64,000 nt of DNA. Origin: Bacteroidales bacterium. Its GTDB lineage: Bacteria; Bacteroidota; Bacteroidia; Bacteroidales; G3-4614. Shown here in pieces: positions 17,585 through 27,237 of the stretch. The first letter of the stretch is position 1, and every line of letters starts with the position of its first letter. The stretch lies in assembly GCA_017559955.1 (NCBI GenBank), contig JAFYPQ010000042.1, forward strand, positions 1-64,000, in the 5' to 3' direction. The notes below the pieces were generated by a model. That model ran no database searches. It was not told where the DNA came from and saw only the letters and a list, made by a program, of their open reading frames with translations. A program made the position numbers and the translations under genes.

Positions 17585-17908
17585 TTATAGTTTTGGATTA
17601 TTTATATGTCTTGTCTTATCTCTCTCTGTTTTCTTTTCAATATTTCTTTTTAGTGCTTTGGTTAAATCAACTCCCGTTTGATTTGCAATACAAATCAAAA
17701 CCCATAAAACATCAGCTAATTCATCGGCTAATTCTACCTTTTTATCACTATCTTTTGAAGATTGTTCGCCGTAGGTTCTTGCCATTACTCTTGCAACTTC
17801 ACCCACCTCTTCTGTTAAGATAGCCATATTGGTTAGTTCGTTAAAATAACGCTTGCCGTAAGTTTTTATCCACTCATCAACCAATTTTTGAGCCTCATCT
17901 ATCTTCAT
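17585..17908 (-). CDS. MazG-like nucleotide pyrophosphohydrolase
   Basis: A 107-residue all-alpha NTP-PPase of the MazG/dCTPase type. The metal ligands appear as LTEEVGEVARVMA near residue 31 and ELADELADVLWVLICIAN near residue 60 (EExxE and ExxD). It probably hydrolyses non-canonical or surplus dNTPs. It abuts dtd and deoC in the same direction. The substrate is not predictable. Confidence 0.82.
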   Translation of the reverse strand: MKIDEAQKLVDEWIKTYGKRYFNELTNMAILTEEVGEVARVMARTYGEQSSKDSDKKVELADELADVLWVLICIANQTGVDLTKALKRNIEKKTERDKTRHINNPKL

Positions 17909-18361
17909 TTACTCTCTGTTTTTTGAATCTATAACAATTGTTACCGGACCGCTGTTTTCAAGCGATACAAGCATATCTGCTCCGAATTCTCCCTGTTTAA
18001 CCTCTTTGCCTATCAAAGTTTCTATCTCTTTACAGAAATTTTCATACATAGGAATTGCGGTAGCATGTCCGGCAGCCCTTATATACGAAGGACGATTACC
18101 CTTCTTGGTAGCTGCATACAGAGTAAACTGACTTACAACCAATACCTCACCCGAAACATCCTTAACCGAAAGATTCATTACTCCGTTTTCGTCATCAAAT
18201 ATACGAAGGTTTACAGCTTTTGCCGTTAACCATTTCAAGTCTTCGTCAGTATCTGCCTCCTCTATACCAAGTAAAATAAGCAAACCTTTCTCTATGGCTG
18301 ACTTAATTTTACCATCAATAGTTACAGATGCTCTGTTTACTCTCTGTATTACTACTCTCAT
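17909..18361 (-). CDS. dtd: D-aminoacyl-tRNA deacylase
   Basis: A 150-residue DTD protein that removes D-amino acids (and mischarged glycine) from tRNA. It has the N-terminal MRVVIQRVNRASV, the SQFTLYA motif near residue 77 and the cross-subunit GPVTIVID (Gly-cisPro) near residue 138. It begins one base after the MazG-like start in the same operon. Length is typical. Confidence 0.95.
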   Translation of the reverse strand: MRVVIQRVNRASVTIDGKIKSAIEKGLLILLGIEEADTDEDLKWLTAKAVNLRIFDDENGVMNLSVKDVSGEVLVVSQFTLYAATKKGNRPSYIRAAGHATAIPMYENFCKEIETLIGKEVKQGEFGADMLVSLENSGPVTIVIDSKNRE

Positions 18362-18427
18362 CTTATAATATTTTCTGTGCGAAATTAACTATATTTTCTC
18401 ACACATTTACTATGTAATTTAAAATAT

Positions 18428-20230
18428 CTATCCCTTTAAAGCTTTTATAATTAACTCTGCTTTTGAAGCACCAATAATATTTATAATCTCTTGAATATCA
18501 GCATCTTTTATTCTTTTTACACTCTTAAAATGCCTGATTAACAACTCTTTACTCTTTGGTCCTATTCCTTTTATGTTATCCAGTTCCGATACTACCTGTG
18601 CTTTACTTCTCTTCTTACGGTGATGGGTAATGCCAAATCGGTGAGCTTCATCTCGCATATGCTGAATAACTTTAAGCGATTCTGAATTCTTATCTATATA
18701 CAAAGGCACTGAATCATTTGGGAAATATATCTCCTCCAACTTCTCGGCAATACCGATTATAGCTATTTTACCATATAAGCCCAACATTTTAAGAGTCTCA
18801 ACAGCTACACTAAGTTGCCCTTTGCCTCCATCAACAACTATTAATTGAGGTAAATCTCCTCCTTCATCTAAAAGGCGTTTATAACGACGAAAGATTACCT
18901 CTTGCATCGTTGCATAATCGTTTGCACCAACAACTGTTTTTACGTTAAAATGGCGATAATCCTTTTTCGAAGGCTTCGCATTTTTAAATACAACGCAAGC
19001 TGAAACCGGATTTGTACCTTGTGTATTTGAGTTATCAAAACACTCCATGTGTCTCGGTAGCTCGTTTAAATGAAAATCTTTTGCCAATTGCGTCAATATT
19101 CGTGTAGTACGTTGCTCCGGATTAAGTTTTTCCGATTGCTTTGTCAAATCAATTCGATATTGTATCGCATTTTTTGTACTTATTTGCAAAAGGTGGCGTT
19201 TATCGCCTCGTTGAGGTACAGTAACTATATAGCTATTTGAATTTACGCCAAATTCAAAAGGTACGATAACTTCACGTGCATCACTTTCGAACCTCTCGCG
19301 AAATTCTGTAATACCAAGTGCCAATATATCTTCTTTCTCCTCTTCTAATCGTTTTTTGTAAGATAATGTCATACTCTGCACTATTGCCCCTTCACGAATA
19401 TTCATATAATTAATATATACGGTACCTTCGTAATCTTCATAACCGAAGACATCAACATTATGCACACTTGAATTTACAATTACCGATTTTGAACGATAAT
19501 TTTCAAGTAATTGATACTTCTCTTTTACCTTTTGTGCCTCTTCAAATTTTAATTCTGATGAGAGTTGCTGCATCTCCTCAATTAGAATTCTCGATAATTC
19601 TGAAGTCTCGCCATTAAGGATTTGTCGTGCCTGTTTAATATATTCGCCATATTTCTCTGCATTTTCGATACCGACACACGGGGCATTGCAGTTTTTTATA
19701 TGGTATTCCAAGCATTTTGAATATTTACCAGCCCTTATTTTATCACTGGTCAGTAATAAAGAGCAAGAACGAATAGGATAAAGTCGCTTAATTAACGATA
19801 ATACAACCTTTGCTACGTTAACATTACTATACGGACCATAATATTTAGAACCATCTTTAATTACAGTTCTTGTAAGGAATATACGTGGAAAAGGCTCCTT
19901 TTTTACAACTATCCACGGATAGGTTTTATCATCTTTAAGAAGTATGTTATATTTTGGCTGATACTCCTTAATCATTGAATTTTCAAGATGCAAAGCATCC
20001 TCTTCGGTTTCAACTATAAAATATTTCAAATCCTCAATATGTTTTACCAACATTGAGGTTTTTATACTTTGATTATTCTTGTTAAAATATGATGATACTC
20101 TCCTCTTTAAATTTTTAGCTTTACCTACATAAATAATAACACCATCTTTGTTGAAATACTGATAAACTCCGGGTTTTTCAGGCATTACAGAGATGATGTT
20201 TTTTATTTTATTTAGTGTTTCGTTATTCAT
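18428..20230 (-). CDS. uvrC: excinuclease ABC subunit C
   Basis: A 600-residue nuclease subunit of nucleotide excision repair. Domains in order: GIY-YIG (PGVYQYFNKDGVIIYVGKAK, residues about 20-95), a cysteine cluster near residues 156-185, the UVR motif (FEEAQKVKEKYQLL, near 228), the RNase H-like nuclease (MECFDNSNTQGTNPVSACVVF, near 395), and a C-terminal helix-hairpin-helix (LDNIKGIGPKSKELLIRHF). All catalytic regions look intact. A parS-like site lies in the gap upstream of its start. Confidence 0.95.
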   Translation of the reverse strand: MNNETLNKIKNIISVMPEKPGVYQYFNKDGVIIYVGKAKNLKRRVSSYFNKNNQSIKTSMLVKHIEDLKYFIVETEEDALHLENSMIKEYQPKYNILLKDDKTYPWIVVKKEPFPRIFLTRTVIKDGSKYYGPYSNVNVAKVVLSLIKRLYPIRSCSLLLTSDKIRAGKYSKCLEYHIKNCNAPCVGIENAEKYGEYIKQARQILNGETSELSRILIEEMQQLSSELKFEEAQKVKEKYQLLENYRSKSVIVNSSVHNVDVFGYEDYEGTVYINYMNIREGAIVQSMTLSYKKRLEEEKEDILALGITEFRERFESDAREVIVPFEFGVNSNSYIVTVPQRGDKRHLLQISTKNAIQYRIDLTKQSEKLNPEQRTTRILTQLAKDFHLNELPRHMECFDNSNTQGTNPVSACVVFKNAKPSKKDYRHFNVKTVVGANDYATMQEVIFRRYKRLLDEGGDLPQLIVVDGGKGQLSVAVETLKMLGLYGKIAIIGIAEKLEEIYFPNDSVPLYIDKNSESLKVIQHMRDEAHRFGITHHRKKRSKAQVVSELDNIKGIGPKSKELLIRHFKSVKRIKDADIQEIINIIGASKAELIIKALKG

Positions 20231-20241
20231 ATTTTTATTAT

Positions 20242-20257
20242 TGTTTCACGTGGAACA
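20242..20257. promoter_or_regulatory. parS-like centromere site
   Basis: TGTTTCACGTGGAACA matches the near-universal parS sequence TGTTTCACGTGAAACA at 15 of 16 positions; only the right arm differs. It lies in the uvrC-mnmG gap. ParB nucleates on such sites, which cluster near the replication origin. I saw no second copy; the other CACGTG hexamers in the window lack the flanking arms. parA and parB are not in the window. Confidence 0.8.
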
Positions 20258-20304
20258 ATTAATTTATGAATAGAGTTTTGAGATATAGAGAGAAAATTTG
20301 AGAA

Positions 20305-22179
20305 TTATCTACCTAAAAGCATTAGCAAAATATTAATATCATTTGGTGATATTCCTGGAATACGACCTGCCTGAGCAATTGTTTCTGGGTCAATTTTTGA
20401 AAGCTTTTGACGTGCTTCAATTGTAAGTTGAGTAATTTCACTATAATTAAATTTACCTTTAATACGAATATTCTCCAAACGTGAAATCTTTTCTGCTATA
20501 AGTTTTTCTCTTTCAATATATCCCTCATATTTTAAAAGTATCTCTGCAGCCTCAAGAATTTCATCTTTACGTTCTTTAATTTTATCTACCTCACGCTTGA
20601 AAGGAGTAACAATCTCAATAATATCATAAATATTTAGTTGAGGACGAAGCATTAAATCTGCAAGTTTTACGCCCTGTTTTAATGGAGAAGTTCCCTTCTT
20701 CTCTAATGCATCATTCACATAGGCAGTCTTAACAGAGAAATTACGACAGAAATCTATAATTCTGTTCAACTCTGCTTTCTTAGTTTGCAATAAATCATAA
20801 CGCTCTTTTGTAGCCAAACCAATATTATAAGATTTCTCAGTTAGTCGCATATCGGCATCATCTTGACGCAACAATATGCGATATTCAGCTCTTGAAGTAA
20901 ACATTCTATAAGGCTCGTCAACACCTTTGGTAACAAGGTCATCAATTAAAACACCTATATATGCCTCATCTCTACGGAGAACAAAATCTTCGCCACCATG
21001 ACATCTGATATGAGCATTTATACCAGCAACCAAACCTTGTCCTGCAGCCTCTTCATACCCAGTAGTACCATTTACTTGACCAGCAAGATATAAATTCTTA
21101 ATAACTTTACTTTCGAGTGTATGGTTAAGTTGAGTTGGTTCAAAATAATCATATTCTATGGCATATCCGGGGCGATATATATGTACATTACGAAGAGCAG
21201 GAATCTCTTGCAAAGCTCTAATTTGAATATCTATTGGAAGTGAAGAAGAGAATCCATTTAGGTAAAATTCATTTGTATTCTCTCCCTCCGGCTCAAGGAA
21301 TAACTGATGTTCCATCTTATCAGGGAAAGTATGAAGTTTAGTTTCAATACTTGGACAATAACGTGGTCCAATACTCTGTATTTGTCCATTGTAAAGAGGG
21401 GAATCGGGGAGACCTTCAAGAAGAATTTCATGAACCCTTGGGCTCGTATATATACTCCAACAACTAACCTGTTTCAATTGACGAGGCTTAAAATCGAGGT
21501 ATGAAAACTTATGAAAATCATCATCACCGCCCTGCTCTATACATTGTGTAAAATCAATACTTCTTGCATCGATTCTCACCGGAGTACCTGTCTTCATTCT
21601 ACCAACAATGACACCCTCCTGAGCAAGTTGTTCTGATATTCCATACGATGCAGGTTCTGATATTCTACCGCCAACAAACTGAGTACGACCAATATGCATC
21701 AATCCATTTAAAAATGTACCGGAAGTAATAATAACTGTCTTTGCAAAAAACTCAACACCCAATTGAGTTTTAACACCTGTTACAATTTTGTTTTTTATAA
21801 TTAATTGATTTACAGAGTCTTGCCATAGATATAAATTAGGAGTATTCTCTATAATCGAACGCCATTCTTGAATAAATTTTGCTCTATCACTCTGAGCACG
21901 AGGACTCCACATGGCAGCTCCCTTAGAACGATTAAGCATACGAAACTGAATTGCAGTACGGTCTGTAACAATACCAGTATAACCTCCAAGAGCATCAATC
22001 TCACGTACAATTTGACCTTTTGCAATACCTCCAATGGCAGGATTACAACTCATCTGTGCAATCTTATTAAGGTCCATTGTAATAAGCAAAGTTTTAGAAC
22101 CTAAGTTAGCTGCAGCCGAAGCAGCTTCGCACCCTGCATGACCGGCTCCAACAACAATAACGTCGTATGAAAATTCCAT
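20305..22179 (-). CDS. mnmG: tRNA uridine-34 5-carboxymethylaminomethyl modification enzyme MnmG
   Basis: A 624-residue FAD enzyme that, with MnmE, installs the cmnm5 group at the wobble uridine. The N-terminal Rossmann motif is VVGAGHAGCEAA (residues 10-21). CNPAIGGIAKGQIVREIDALGG follows near residue 46, GTFLNGLMHIG near residue 153, and FTSRAEYRILLRQDDADMRL near residue 429. Length is standard. mnmG (gidA) is a frequent neighbour of replication origins, which fits the parS site beside it. Confidence 0.96.
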   Translation of the reverse strand: MEFSYDVIVVGAGHAGCEAASAAANLGSKTLLITMDLNKIAQMSCNPAIGGIAKGQIVREIDALGGYTGIVTDRTAIQFRMLNRSKGAAMWSPRAQSDRAKFIQEWRSIIENTPNLYLWQDSVNQLIIKNKIVTGVKTQLGVEFFAKTVIITSGTFLNGLMHIGRTQFVGGRISEPASYGISEQLAQEGVIVGRMKTGTPVRIDARSIDFTQCIEQGGDDDFHKFSYLDFKPRQLKQVSCWSIYTSPRVHEILLEGLPDSPLYNGQIQSIGPRYCPSIETKLHTFPDKMEHQLFLEPEGENTNEFYLNGFSSSLPIDIQIRALQEIPALRNVHIYRPGYAIEYDYFEPTQLNHTLESKVIKNLYLAGQVNGTTGYEEAAGQGLVAGINAHIRCHGGEDFVLRRDEAYIGVLIDDLVTKGVDEPYRMFTSRAEYRILLRQDDADMRLTEKSYNIGLATKERYDLLQTKKAELNRIIDFCRNFSVKTAYVNDALEKKGTSPLKQGVKLADLMLRPQLNIYDIIEIVTPFKREVDKIKERKDEILEAAEILLKYEGYIEREKLIAEKISRLENIRIKGKFNYSEITQLTIEARQKLSKIDPETIAQAGRIPGISPNDINILLMLLGR

Positions 22180-22215
22180 AAATATAAATCAGTTTCGAAA
22201 CTTGTTGCGAAGTTA

Positions 22216-22252
22216 CAAAAAAACTTTCAGCCAATAGGTATTGACTGAAAGT
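22216..22252 (-). terminator. terminator after ybeY
   Basis: On the minus strand, ACTTTCAG..CAATA pairs with TATTG..CTGAAAGT with one mismatch, and a run of seven T follows. It separates ybeY from mnmG. Confidence 0.9.
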
Positions 22253-22283
22253 AATATTATATATAAAGTATTACAAAAATAAT

Positions 22284-22703
22284 TTATTCAAAAATAAGAG
22301 ATAAAGCTTTATCCTCAGCCGCTTCCATAATTTCACGTTCTCCCTCACCTTTATCATTTATACCGCAAAGATGAAGAATACCATGAATAATTACACGGTG
22401 TAACTCACGAACATACTCCTGAGAAAATTGTTCGGCGTTAGTACAAACAGTATCGATACTAATAAAGAGATCGCCCGAAATTGTATTTGCGGCAGAATAA
22501 TCAAATGTTATAATATCGGTATAATAATCGTGTTGAAGAAACTGACGATTAACCTCTAAAATCTTCTCATCATCACAAAAAATATACGAAATTTCTCCGC
22601 ATCTTTTACCATACGAGGCAGCAACTTCTTTTATCCACAAAGTAATTTTACTTTTTTCAATTTGAGGCATATCAACCCCTTCGTTATAATAATTTATAGC
22701 CAT
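22284..22703 (-). CDS. ybeY: endoribonuclease YbeY
   Basis: A 139-residue UPF0054 metalloprotein acting in 16S rRNA 3' maturation and 70S quality control. The zinc motif is HRVIIHGILHLCGINDKGEGE (H-x3-H-x5-like arrangement) near residue 105, preceded by the strand ITFDY and SGDLFISID. The start at 22703 agrees with related Bacteroidales proteins. Confidence 0.94.
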   Translation of the reverse strand: MAINYYNEGVDMPQIEKSKITLWIKEVAASYGKRCGEISYIFCDDEKILEVNRQFLQHDYYTDIITFDYSAANTISGDLFISIDTVCTNAEQFSQEYVRELHRVIIHGILHLCGINDKGEGEREIMEAAEDKALSLIFE

Positions 22704-22764
22704 TTTATAAATATTTTACAAAAGTAATCTTATCAATACTAAACATCATATAGTATTAAATAGG

Positions 22765-24303
22765 CTAAACTCCCCAATTACCTCTATCTAAATTACGATA
22801 AGTAATTGCCTCTTGAATATGATAACTTTTAACCACATCACTACCCTCTAAATCGGCAATAGTACGTGCTACTTTAAGAATTCTATCATAAGCACGAGCA
22901 GAGAGATTAAATCGCTCCATAGCAATTTTAAGCATGGAAATACTATCTTTATCAGGTAAAGCCCATTTATTAAGCAATCGACTATTCATTTGAGCATTAC
23001 AATATACTCCCGGAGTATCTACAAAACGCTTTATTTGCATCTCTCTTGCACGAACTACTCGCTCACGTATAATAGCACTGCTTTCACCTTTTGTTGTTGA
23101 CGAAAGTTTCTCAAATTCAACAGGAACAACCTCAATTTGAATATCAATACGGTCTAACAGGGGACCTGATATTCTATTTAAATAGCGGGTAACAGCCCCT
23201 TCACTACATATACACTCCTTTGTTGGGTGATTATAATACCCACAAGGGCAGGGGTTCATACTTGCAACAAGCATAATACCCGCAGGATATTCAACAGTGT
23301 TTTTAGCTCGAGAAATGGTTATTTTACGATCTTCAAGTGGTTGACGCATAACTTCCAATACCGAACGAGAAAACTCTGGTAATTCGTCTAAAAACAACAC
23401 TCCGTTGTGTGCAAGAGATATTTCACCGGGTTGAGGATACGTTCCTCCTCCAACCAAAGCAACTCCCGATATAGTATGATGAGGTGATCGAAAAGGGCGA
23501 CGTGTAACCAATGCCCCATTATCAGATAATCTACCAGCAACAGAATGTATTTTTGTCGTTTCTAATGCCTCTTCAAGAGTTAAGGGCGGAAGTATTGTTG
23601 GAATACGTTTTGCCAACATCGATTTTCCTGAACCGGGAGGACCTACCATAATTAAATTATGACCTCCGGCAGCAGCAACTTCGAAAGCACGTTTAACATT
23701 CTCTTGTCCTTTTACATCTTCAAAATCGATATCAAAGAGCTGTTGTTTATCATAAAACTCAGCTTTAGTATCTATCTCAACTATTTGTAATTGCTGTTCA
23801 TCCTTAAAAAAAGCAACTACTTCTGTTATATTTTCAACACCATACACATCTAAACCATCAACAACAGCGGCTTCAGGTGCATTTTGCTTTGGAAGTATAA
23901 AACCCTTATATCCCTCTTGCTTTGCCATAATGGCAATAGGTAAAGCTCCCTTGATAGGAAGTATCGAACCGTCAAGCGACAATTCTCCCATTATAAGATA
24001 ATCCTTAAATTTAAAGCTCTTTATCTCTTCATTAGCAGCTAATAATCCAATAGCAATTGGTAAATCATATGCCGAACCCTCTTTCTTTATATCGGCAGGA
24101 GCAAGATTAACTACAACCTTTCGGCGTGGAAATTTAAGATTATTATGAGATAATGCCGAAATTATACGCTGATGACTCTCCTTTACGGCAGCATCAGGTA
24201 AACCCACCATAAAGAATTGTATTCCTTGAGTACAATTTACTTCAATAGTTACTATTTGTGCATTTATGCCTTGAAGAGCGGCAGCATATATTTTTGTCAG
24301 CAT
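22765..24303 (-). CDS. comM: YifB/ComM family Mg-chelatase-like AAA ATPase
   Basis: A 512-residue protein with an N-terminal Lon-like ChlI fold (about residues 1-180), an AAA+ core with Walker A MVGPPGSGKSMLAKRIP near residue 217 and Walker B GVLFLDELPEF near residue 300, and a C-terminal Mg-chelatase domain (LSARAYDRILKVARTIADLE). A cysteine zinc-binding insert (CPCGYY..CIC) is present. ComM is a helicase that drives branch migration during uptake of DNA by natural transformation, but the gene is common in non-competent bacteria. Confidence 0.93.
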   Translation of the reverse strand: MLTKIYAAALQGINAQIVTIEVNCTQGIQFFMVGLPDAAVKESHQRIISALSHNNLKFPRRKVVVNLAPADIKKEGSAYDLPIAIGLLAANEEIKSFKFKDYLIMGELSLDGSILPIKGALPIAIMAKQEGYKGFILPKQNAPEAAVVDGLDVYGVENITEVVAFFKDEQQLQIVEIDTKAEFYDKQQLFDIDFEDVKGQENVKRAFEVAAAGGHNLIMVGPPGSGKSMLAKRIPTILPPLTLEEALETTKIHSVAGRLSDNGALVTRRPFRSPHHTISGVALVGGGTYPQPGEISLAHNGVLFLDELPEFSRSVLEVMRQPLEDRKITISRAKNTVEYPAGIMLVASMNPCPCGYYNHPTKECICSEGAVTRYLNRISGPLLDRIDIQIEVVPVEFEKLSSTTKGESSAIIRERVVRAREMQIKRFVDTPGVYCNAQMNSRLLNKWALPDKDSISMLKIAMERFNLSARAYDRILKVARTIADLEGSDVVKSYHIQEAITYRNLDRGNWGV

Positions 24304-24326
24304 CTTACTGAATAGTTGAATTATAT

Positions 24327-25463
24327 TTACTTTTTCTTACCTCTGTTTTTTCTTAAATTATCGATACTGTCATTATTAATTATGGTTTTATCAATAAGAT
24401 AATTTAAAGAGTCTAAATCTAATTCTCTTCCTATTATTACACCGTTTCTGTTCAATAAAAATATCGATGGTACTACTCGTAAATTAATAGCAGATATATC
24501 TTTATTTGTCCAACCATCTTGTAAATTAGTTGTAAACGATTTTAAATCATAATTATTAATTGTCGATATCCAACTATCTTTATCTATATCCAAAGAAATT
24601 AGATGAGATGAAACTTTATCTTTATTTTTTAAACTATCATAAAACTTATCAATTTCCTGAATTTTTAAAACTGATAAAGAGTCGGAAGAATCCCAAAATG
24701 TAACAATCGTGATTTTATTTTTATAATTATAATTATAAACCAAACTATCAGTCGGAGTTTTTAATTGAGGATAAGGTAATGTTTTTCCTTTATCTAATAG
24801 CTGTATAGCAGCAAATTGCTCTATTCTGGCCGAAATTACTTCTGCTTTGGCAATAGGAGATAATTTCTCGGCTAACTTTCGTGTTAATGTTTTATATTTT
24901 GGTGATGCTACATAATTATATAAAATAAAAGTAGATGCCGGTGAAGATAAATTAGATTCTATAAACTCTGTAGCTTTAATAACAATTGAATCGTTAATTT
25001 TATTCAACTCTTCTATATAAATAGAATCCTGATATCTTTTTATATAATCTAACTTTAAAGAATCATATTTAAAGATAAGTTGACTGTTATTATTAAAAAA
25101 ATCTCCAATTAATATATTGGTGGAATCACCATTAATGGTAGTCTTATAAGACTTTGACGAACCCGATAAATTTACAGCATCACCCTCCTTTATAAATATG
25201 GCAGTTATATTATTAAAATTTTCATCTAATATATATACTGGTGTTTTACTATTGTTTAATTCAATATCAAGTTCAAATTTATTATCATCTATATATATGG
25301 TATCAGTAACTATTCCCGATTTAAAATTTTCATATACCACATAAATAATTTTACCTTTATAATCAGTAAATTCTCCCTCTATTTCATTGGTAGAAAATAT
25401 ATCTATTTTACTACACGACGATATAATAAAAAGAATGGAAAATATGAATAATATTTTTTTCAT
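24327..25463 (-). CDS. lipoprotein with cysteine-free thioredoxin-like domain
   Basis: A 378-residue lipoprotein (signal ending IISSC, cysteine at residue 17). The N-terminal half resembles DUF4369 (EGEFTDYKGKIIYVVYE). The C-terminal half has the TlpA/thioredoxin fold order: strand ITIVTFWDSSDS near residue 252, then the cis-proline segment LRVVPSIFLLNRNGVIIGREL near residue 330. Where TlpA proteins have WCxxC, this has DSSD, so thiol redox activity is not expected. It lies between comM and a small TPR gene in one run. A structural or binding role at the envelope is inferred. Confidence 0.7.
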   Translation of the reverse strand: MKKILFIFSILFIISSCSKIDIFSTNEIEGEFTDYKGKIIYVVYENFKSGIVTDTIYIDDNKFELDIELNNSKTPVYILDENFNNITAIFIKEGDAVNLSGSSKSYKTTINGDSTNILIGDFFNNNSQLIFKYDSLKLDYIKRYQDSIYIEELNKINDSIVIKATEFIESNLSSPASTFILYNYVASPKYKTLTRKLAEKLSPIAKAEVISARIEQFAAIQLLDKGKTLPYPQLKTPTDSLVYNYNYKNKITIVTFWDSSDSLSVLKIQEIDKFYDSLKNKDKVSSHLISLDIDKDSWISTINNYDLKSFTTNLQDGWTNKDISAINLRVVPSIFLLNRNGVIIGRELDLDSLNYLIDKTIINNDSIDNLRKNRGKKK

Positions 25464-25477
25464 TACAAACTAAATTA

Positions 25478-25717
25478 TTATGGATTATATAAATCGGTAT
25501 TTCTAAATTCCAATATATCAATTATCATACGATGAGCTTCACTAGCAGGAGAAGAGGGATTTATTTCAACCGCTGTTAAATAACATCGTATTGCTTGAGA
25601 AATATTTCCTGCTTTACGGTAAGCATTACCCAATCTAAAAAAAGCTGTATCATCTTTTTTATTTTCTTTGGTATATATCTCTAATTCCAAAATCAACTCA
25701 TCTAAATTATCACTCAT
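25478..25717 (-). CDS. small TPR protein
   Basis: A 79-residue protein made of about two TPR units (DTAFFRLGNAYRKAGNISQAIRCYLTAVEINPS, residues 23-55) with no signal peptide. It overlaps the end of purN by eight bases, indicating translational coupling. A cytoplasmic protein-binding role is likely; the partner is unknown. Confidence 0.75.
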   Translation of the reverse strand: MSDNLDELILELEIYTKENKKDDTAFFRLGNAYRKAGNISQAIRCYLTAVEINPSSPASEAHRMIIDILEFRNTDLYNP

Positions 25718-26279
25718 AATTTAAAAGTTTATTTATGGTATTAACATAAAGTTTATGTTCAACTTTAAGTAATTTTTTCTTTAAATATTCTATATCATTA
25801 CCCTCATATGGAACAGTTTTTTGAGCTATTATTTGTCCACCATCTAAACTACTATCAACATAATGAATTGTAATACCATATACTTTTACACCATACTCCA
25901 TTGCCTGTTCAACTGCATCTTTACCTCTAAACGATGGTAATAAAGAGGGATGTGTATTTATTATTATTCCTTTATATCTATTTAATAATATTTCTCCTAC
26001 AATTCTCATATAACCTGCCAAACATATTAAATCAATGTTATATGAAGATAATTTTTTAACTATTACTCTCTCATACTCATCTTTAGATGAATAATCTTTA
26101 GGTGAAATAACTAAACACTCTATACCTAAACGTTTAGCTCTTTTAATGGCAAATGCATCTTTTTTATCGCATACCAATAAAATAACCTGAGTATTTTCTA
26201 TATTATTTTTTTTACAAGCTTTGGTAATTGATTCGAAATTAGAACCATTACCGGATGCAAATATTACTAAGTTTTTCAA
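25710..26279 (-). CDS. purN: phosphoribosylglycinamide formyltransferase
   Basis: A 189-residue folate-dependent GAR transformylase (purine step 3). The N-terminal FASGNGSNFESI (residues 7-18) binds the substrate phosphate. The catalytic block INTHPSLLPSFRGKDAVEQAMEYGVKVYGITIHYVDSSLDGGQII near residue 107 contains the Asn, His and Asp triad. It sits 22 bases after nadA. A second purine gene, purD, is 15 kb away. Confidence 0.94.
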   Translation of the reverse strand: MKNLVIFASGNGSNFESITKACKKNNIENTQVILLVCDKKDAFAIKRAKRLGIECLVISPKDYSSKDEYERVIVKKLSSYNIDLICLAGYMRIVGEILLNRYKGIIINTHPSLLPSFRGKDAVEQAMEYGVKVYGITIHYVDSSLDGGQIIAQKTVPYEGNDIEYLKKKLLKVEHKLYVNTINKLLNYE

Positions 26280-26301
26280 TATAAGTATATATGAAATAAT
26301 T

Positions 26302-27237
26302 TTATAATTTTAATTTTTCAGATATATCTAACATACGTTGTATAGATATAACTGCCTTTTCTCTTATCTCTTCATCTACAAAAACCTCATATTTTTCATT
26401 TAAAAGAGCATCATATAGCTTTTCTAAAGTATTATACTTCATAAAAGCACATTCATTACATGCACAAGAAGAATCTTCGGGAGGAGCAGGAATAAACTCT
26501 TTGTTGGGACACGATAATTTCATCTTATGTAATATACCCGATTCGGTTGCAACTATAAACTTTTTACAATCCGATTTAATAGCATAGTTTAACAAAGCAG
26601 CTGTTGAACCAACCTTATCTGCTACAATTAATATATGTTTTTTACACTCTGGGTGAGCCAATACTTCAGCATCGGGATTTTGATCTTTAAGTTCTTTTAT
26701 TTTTTGTAGTGAAAATTGTTCGTGAACATCACAAGCACCATTCCAAATAACCATATTTCGTCCGGTAACAGAATTAATGTAGCTTCCTAAATTTCTGTCA
26801 GGACCAAATATTATTTTTTCATCTTTAGGGAATGATTCAACAATCTCCTTGGCATTAGAACTTGTAACCACAACATCAGTCAAAGCTTTAACCTCAGCTG
26901 TAGTATTTACATACGATATAACTTTATATCCTGGATATTGTTTAATGAATTCAGCTAAATCATCAGCCTTACAACTATCGGCCAAAGAACAACCTGCAGT
27001 ATTATCAGGAATAAGAACCTTTTTATCAGGACATAATATTTTAGCGGTTTCGCCCATAAAATTTACACCACATACCACTAATATATCGGCATCTGTTTTA
27101 GCAGCCCATTGTGCAAGTGCTAAACTATCTCCTACAAAATCTGCTACATCTTGAATTTCGTTACGTTGATAGTAGTGAGCCAAGATAACAGCATTTTTTT
27201 CTTCCTTTAATTTTTTTATTTTATCTACTATATCCAT
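26302..27237 (-). CDS. nadA: quinolinate synthase
   Basis: A 311-residue [4Fe-4S] enzyme that makes quinolinate from iminoaspartate and dihydroxyacetone phosphate in NAD synthesis. Cluster-type cysteines are in VVCGVNFMGETAKILCP near residue 80, WNGACDVHEQF near residue 168, and the C-terminal SCACNECAFMKYNT near residue 260. The N-terminal ILAHYYQRNEIQDVADFVGDSL is typical. nadB and nadC are not in the window. Its start abuts the AT-rich gap described as a possible origin. Confidence 0.94.
   Translation of the reverse strand: MDIVDKIKKLKEEKNAVILAHYYQRNEIQDVADFVGDSLALAQWAAKTDADILVVCGVNFMGETAKILCPDKKVLIPDNTAGCSLADSCKADDLAEFIKQYPGYKVISYVNTTAEVKALTDVVVTSSNAKEIVESFPKDEKIIFGPDRNLGSYINSVTGRNMVIWNGACDVHEQFSLQKIKELKDQNPDAEVLAHPECKKHILIVADKVGSTAALLNYAIKSDCKKFIVATESGILHKMKLSCPNKEFIPAPPEDSSCACNECAFMKYNTLEKLYDALLNEKYEVFVDEEIREKAVISIQRMLDISEKLKL

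Noticed and set aside
19270-19285. Second parS-like CACGTG (also near 32826 and 33046)
   Set aside because: Only the central hexamer matches; the TGTTT and AAACA arms are absent and the sites lie inside genes.
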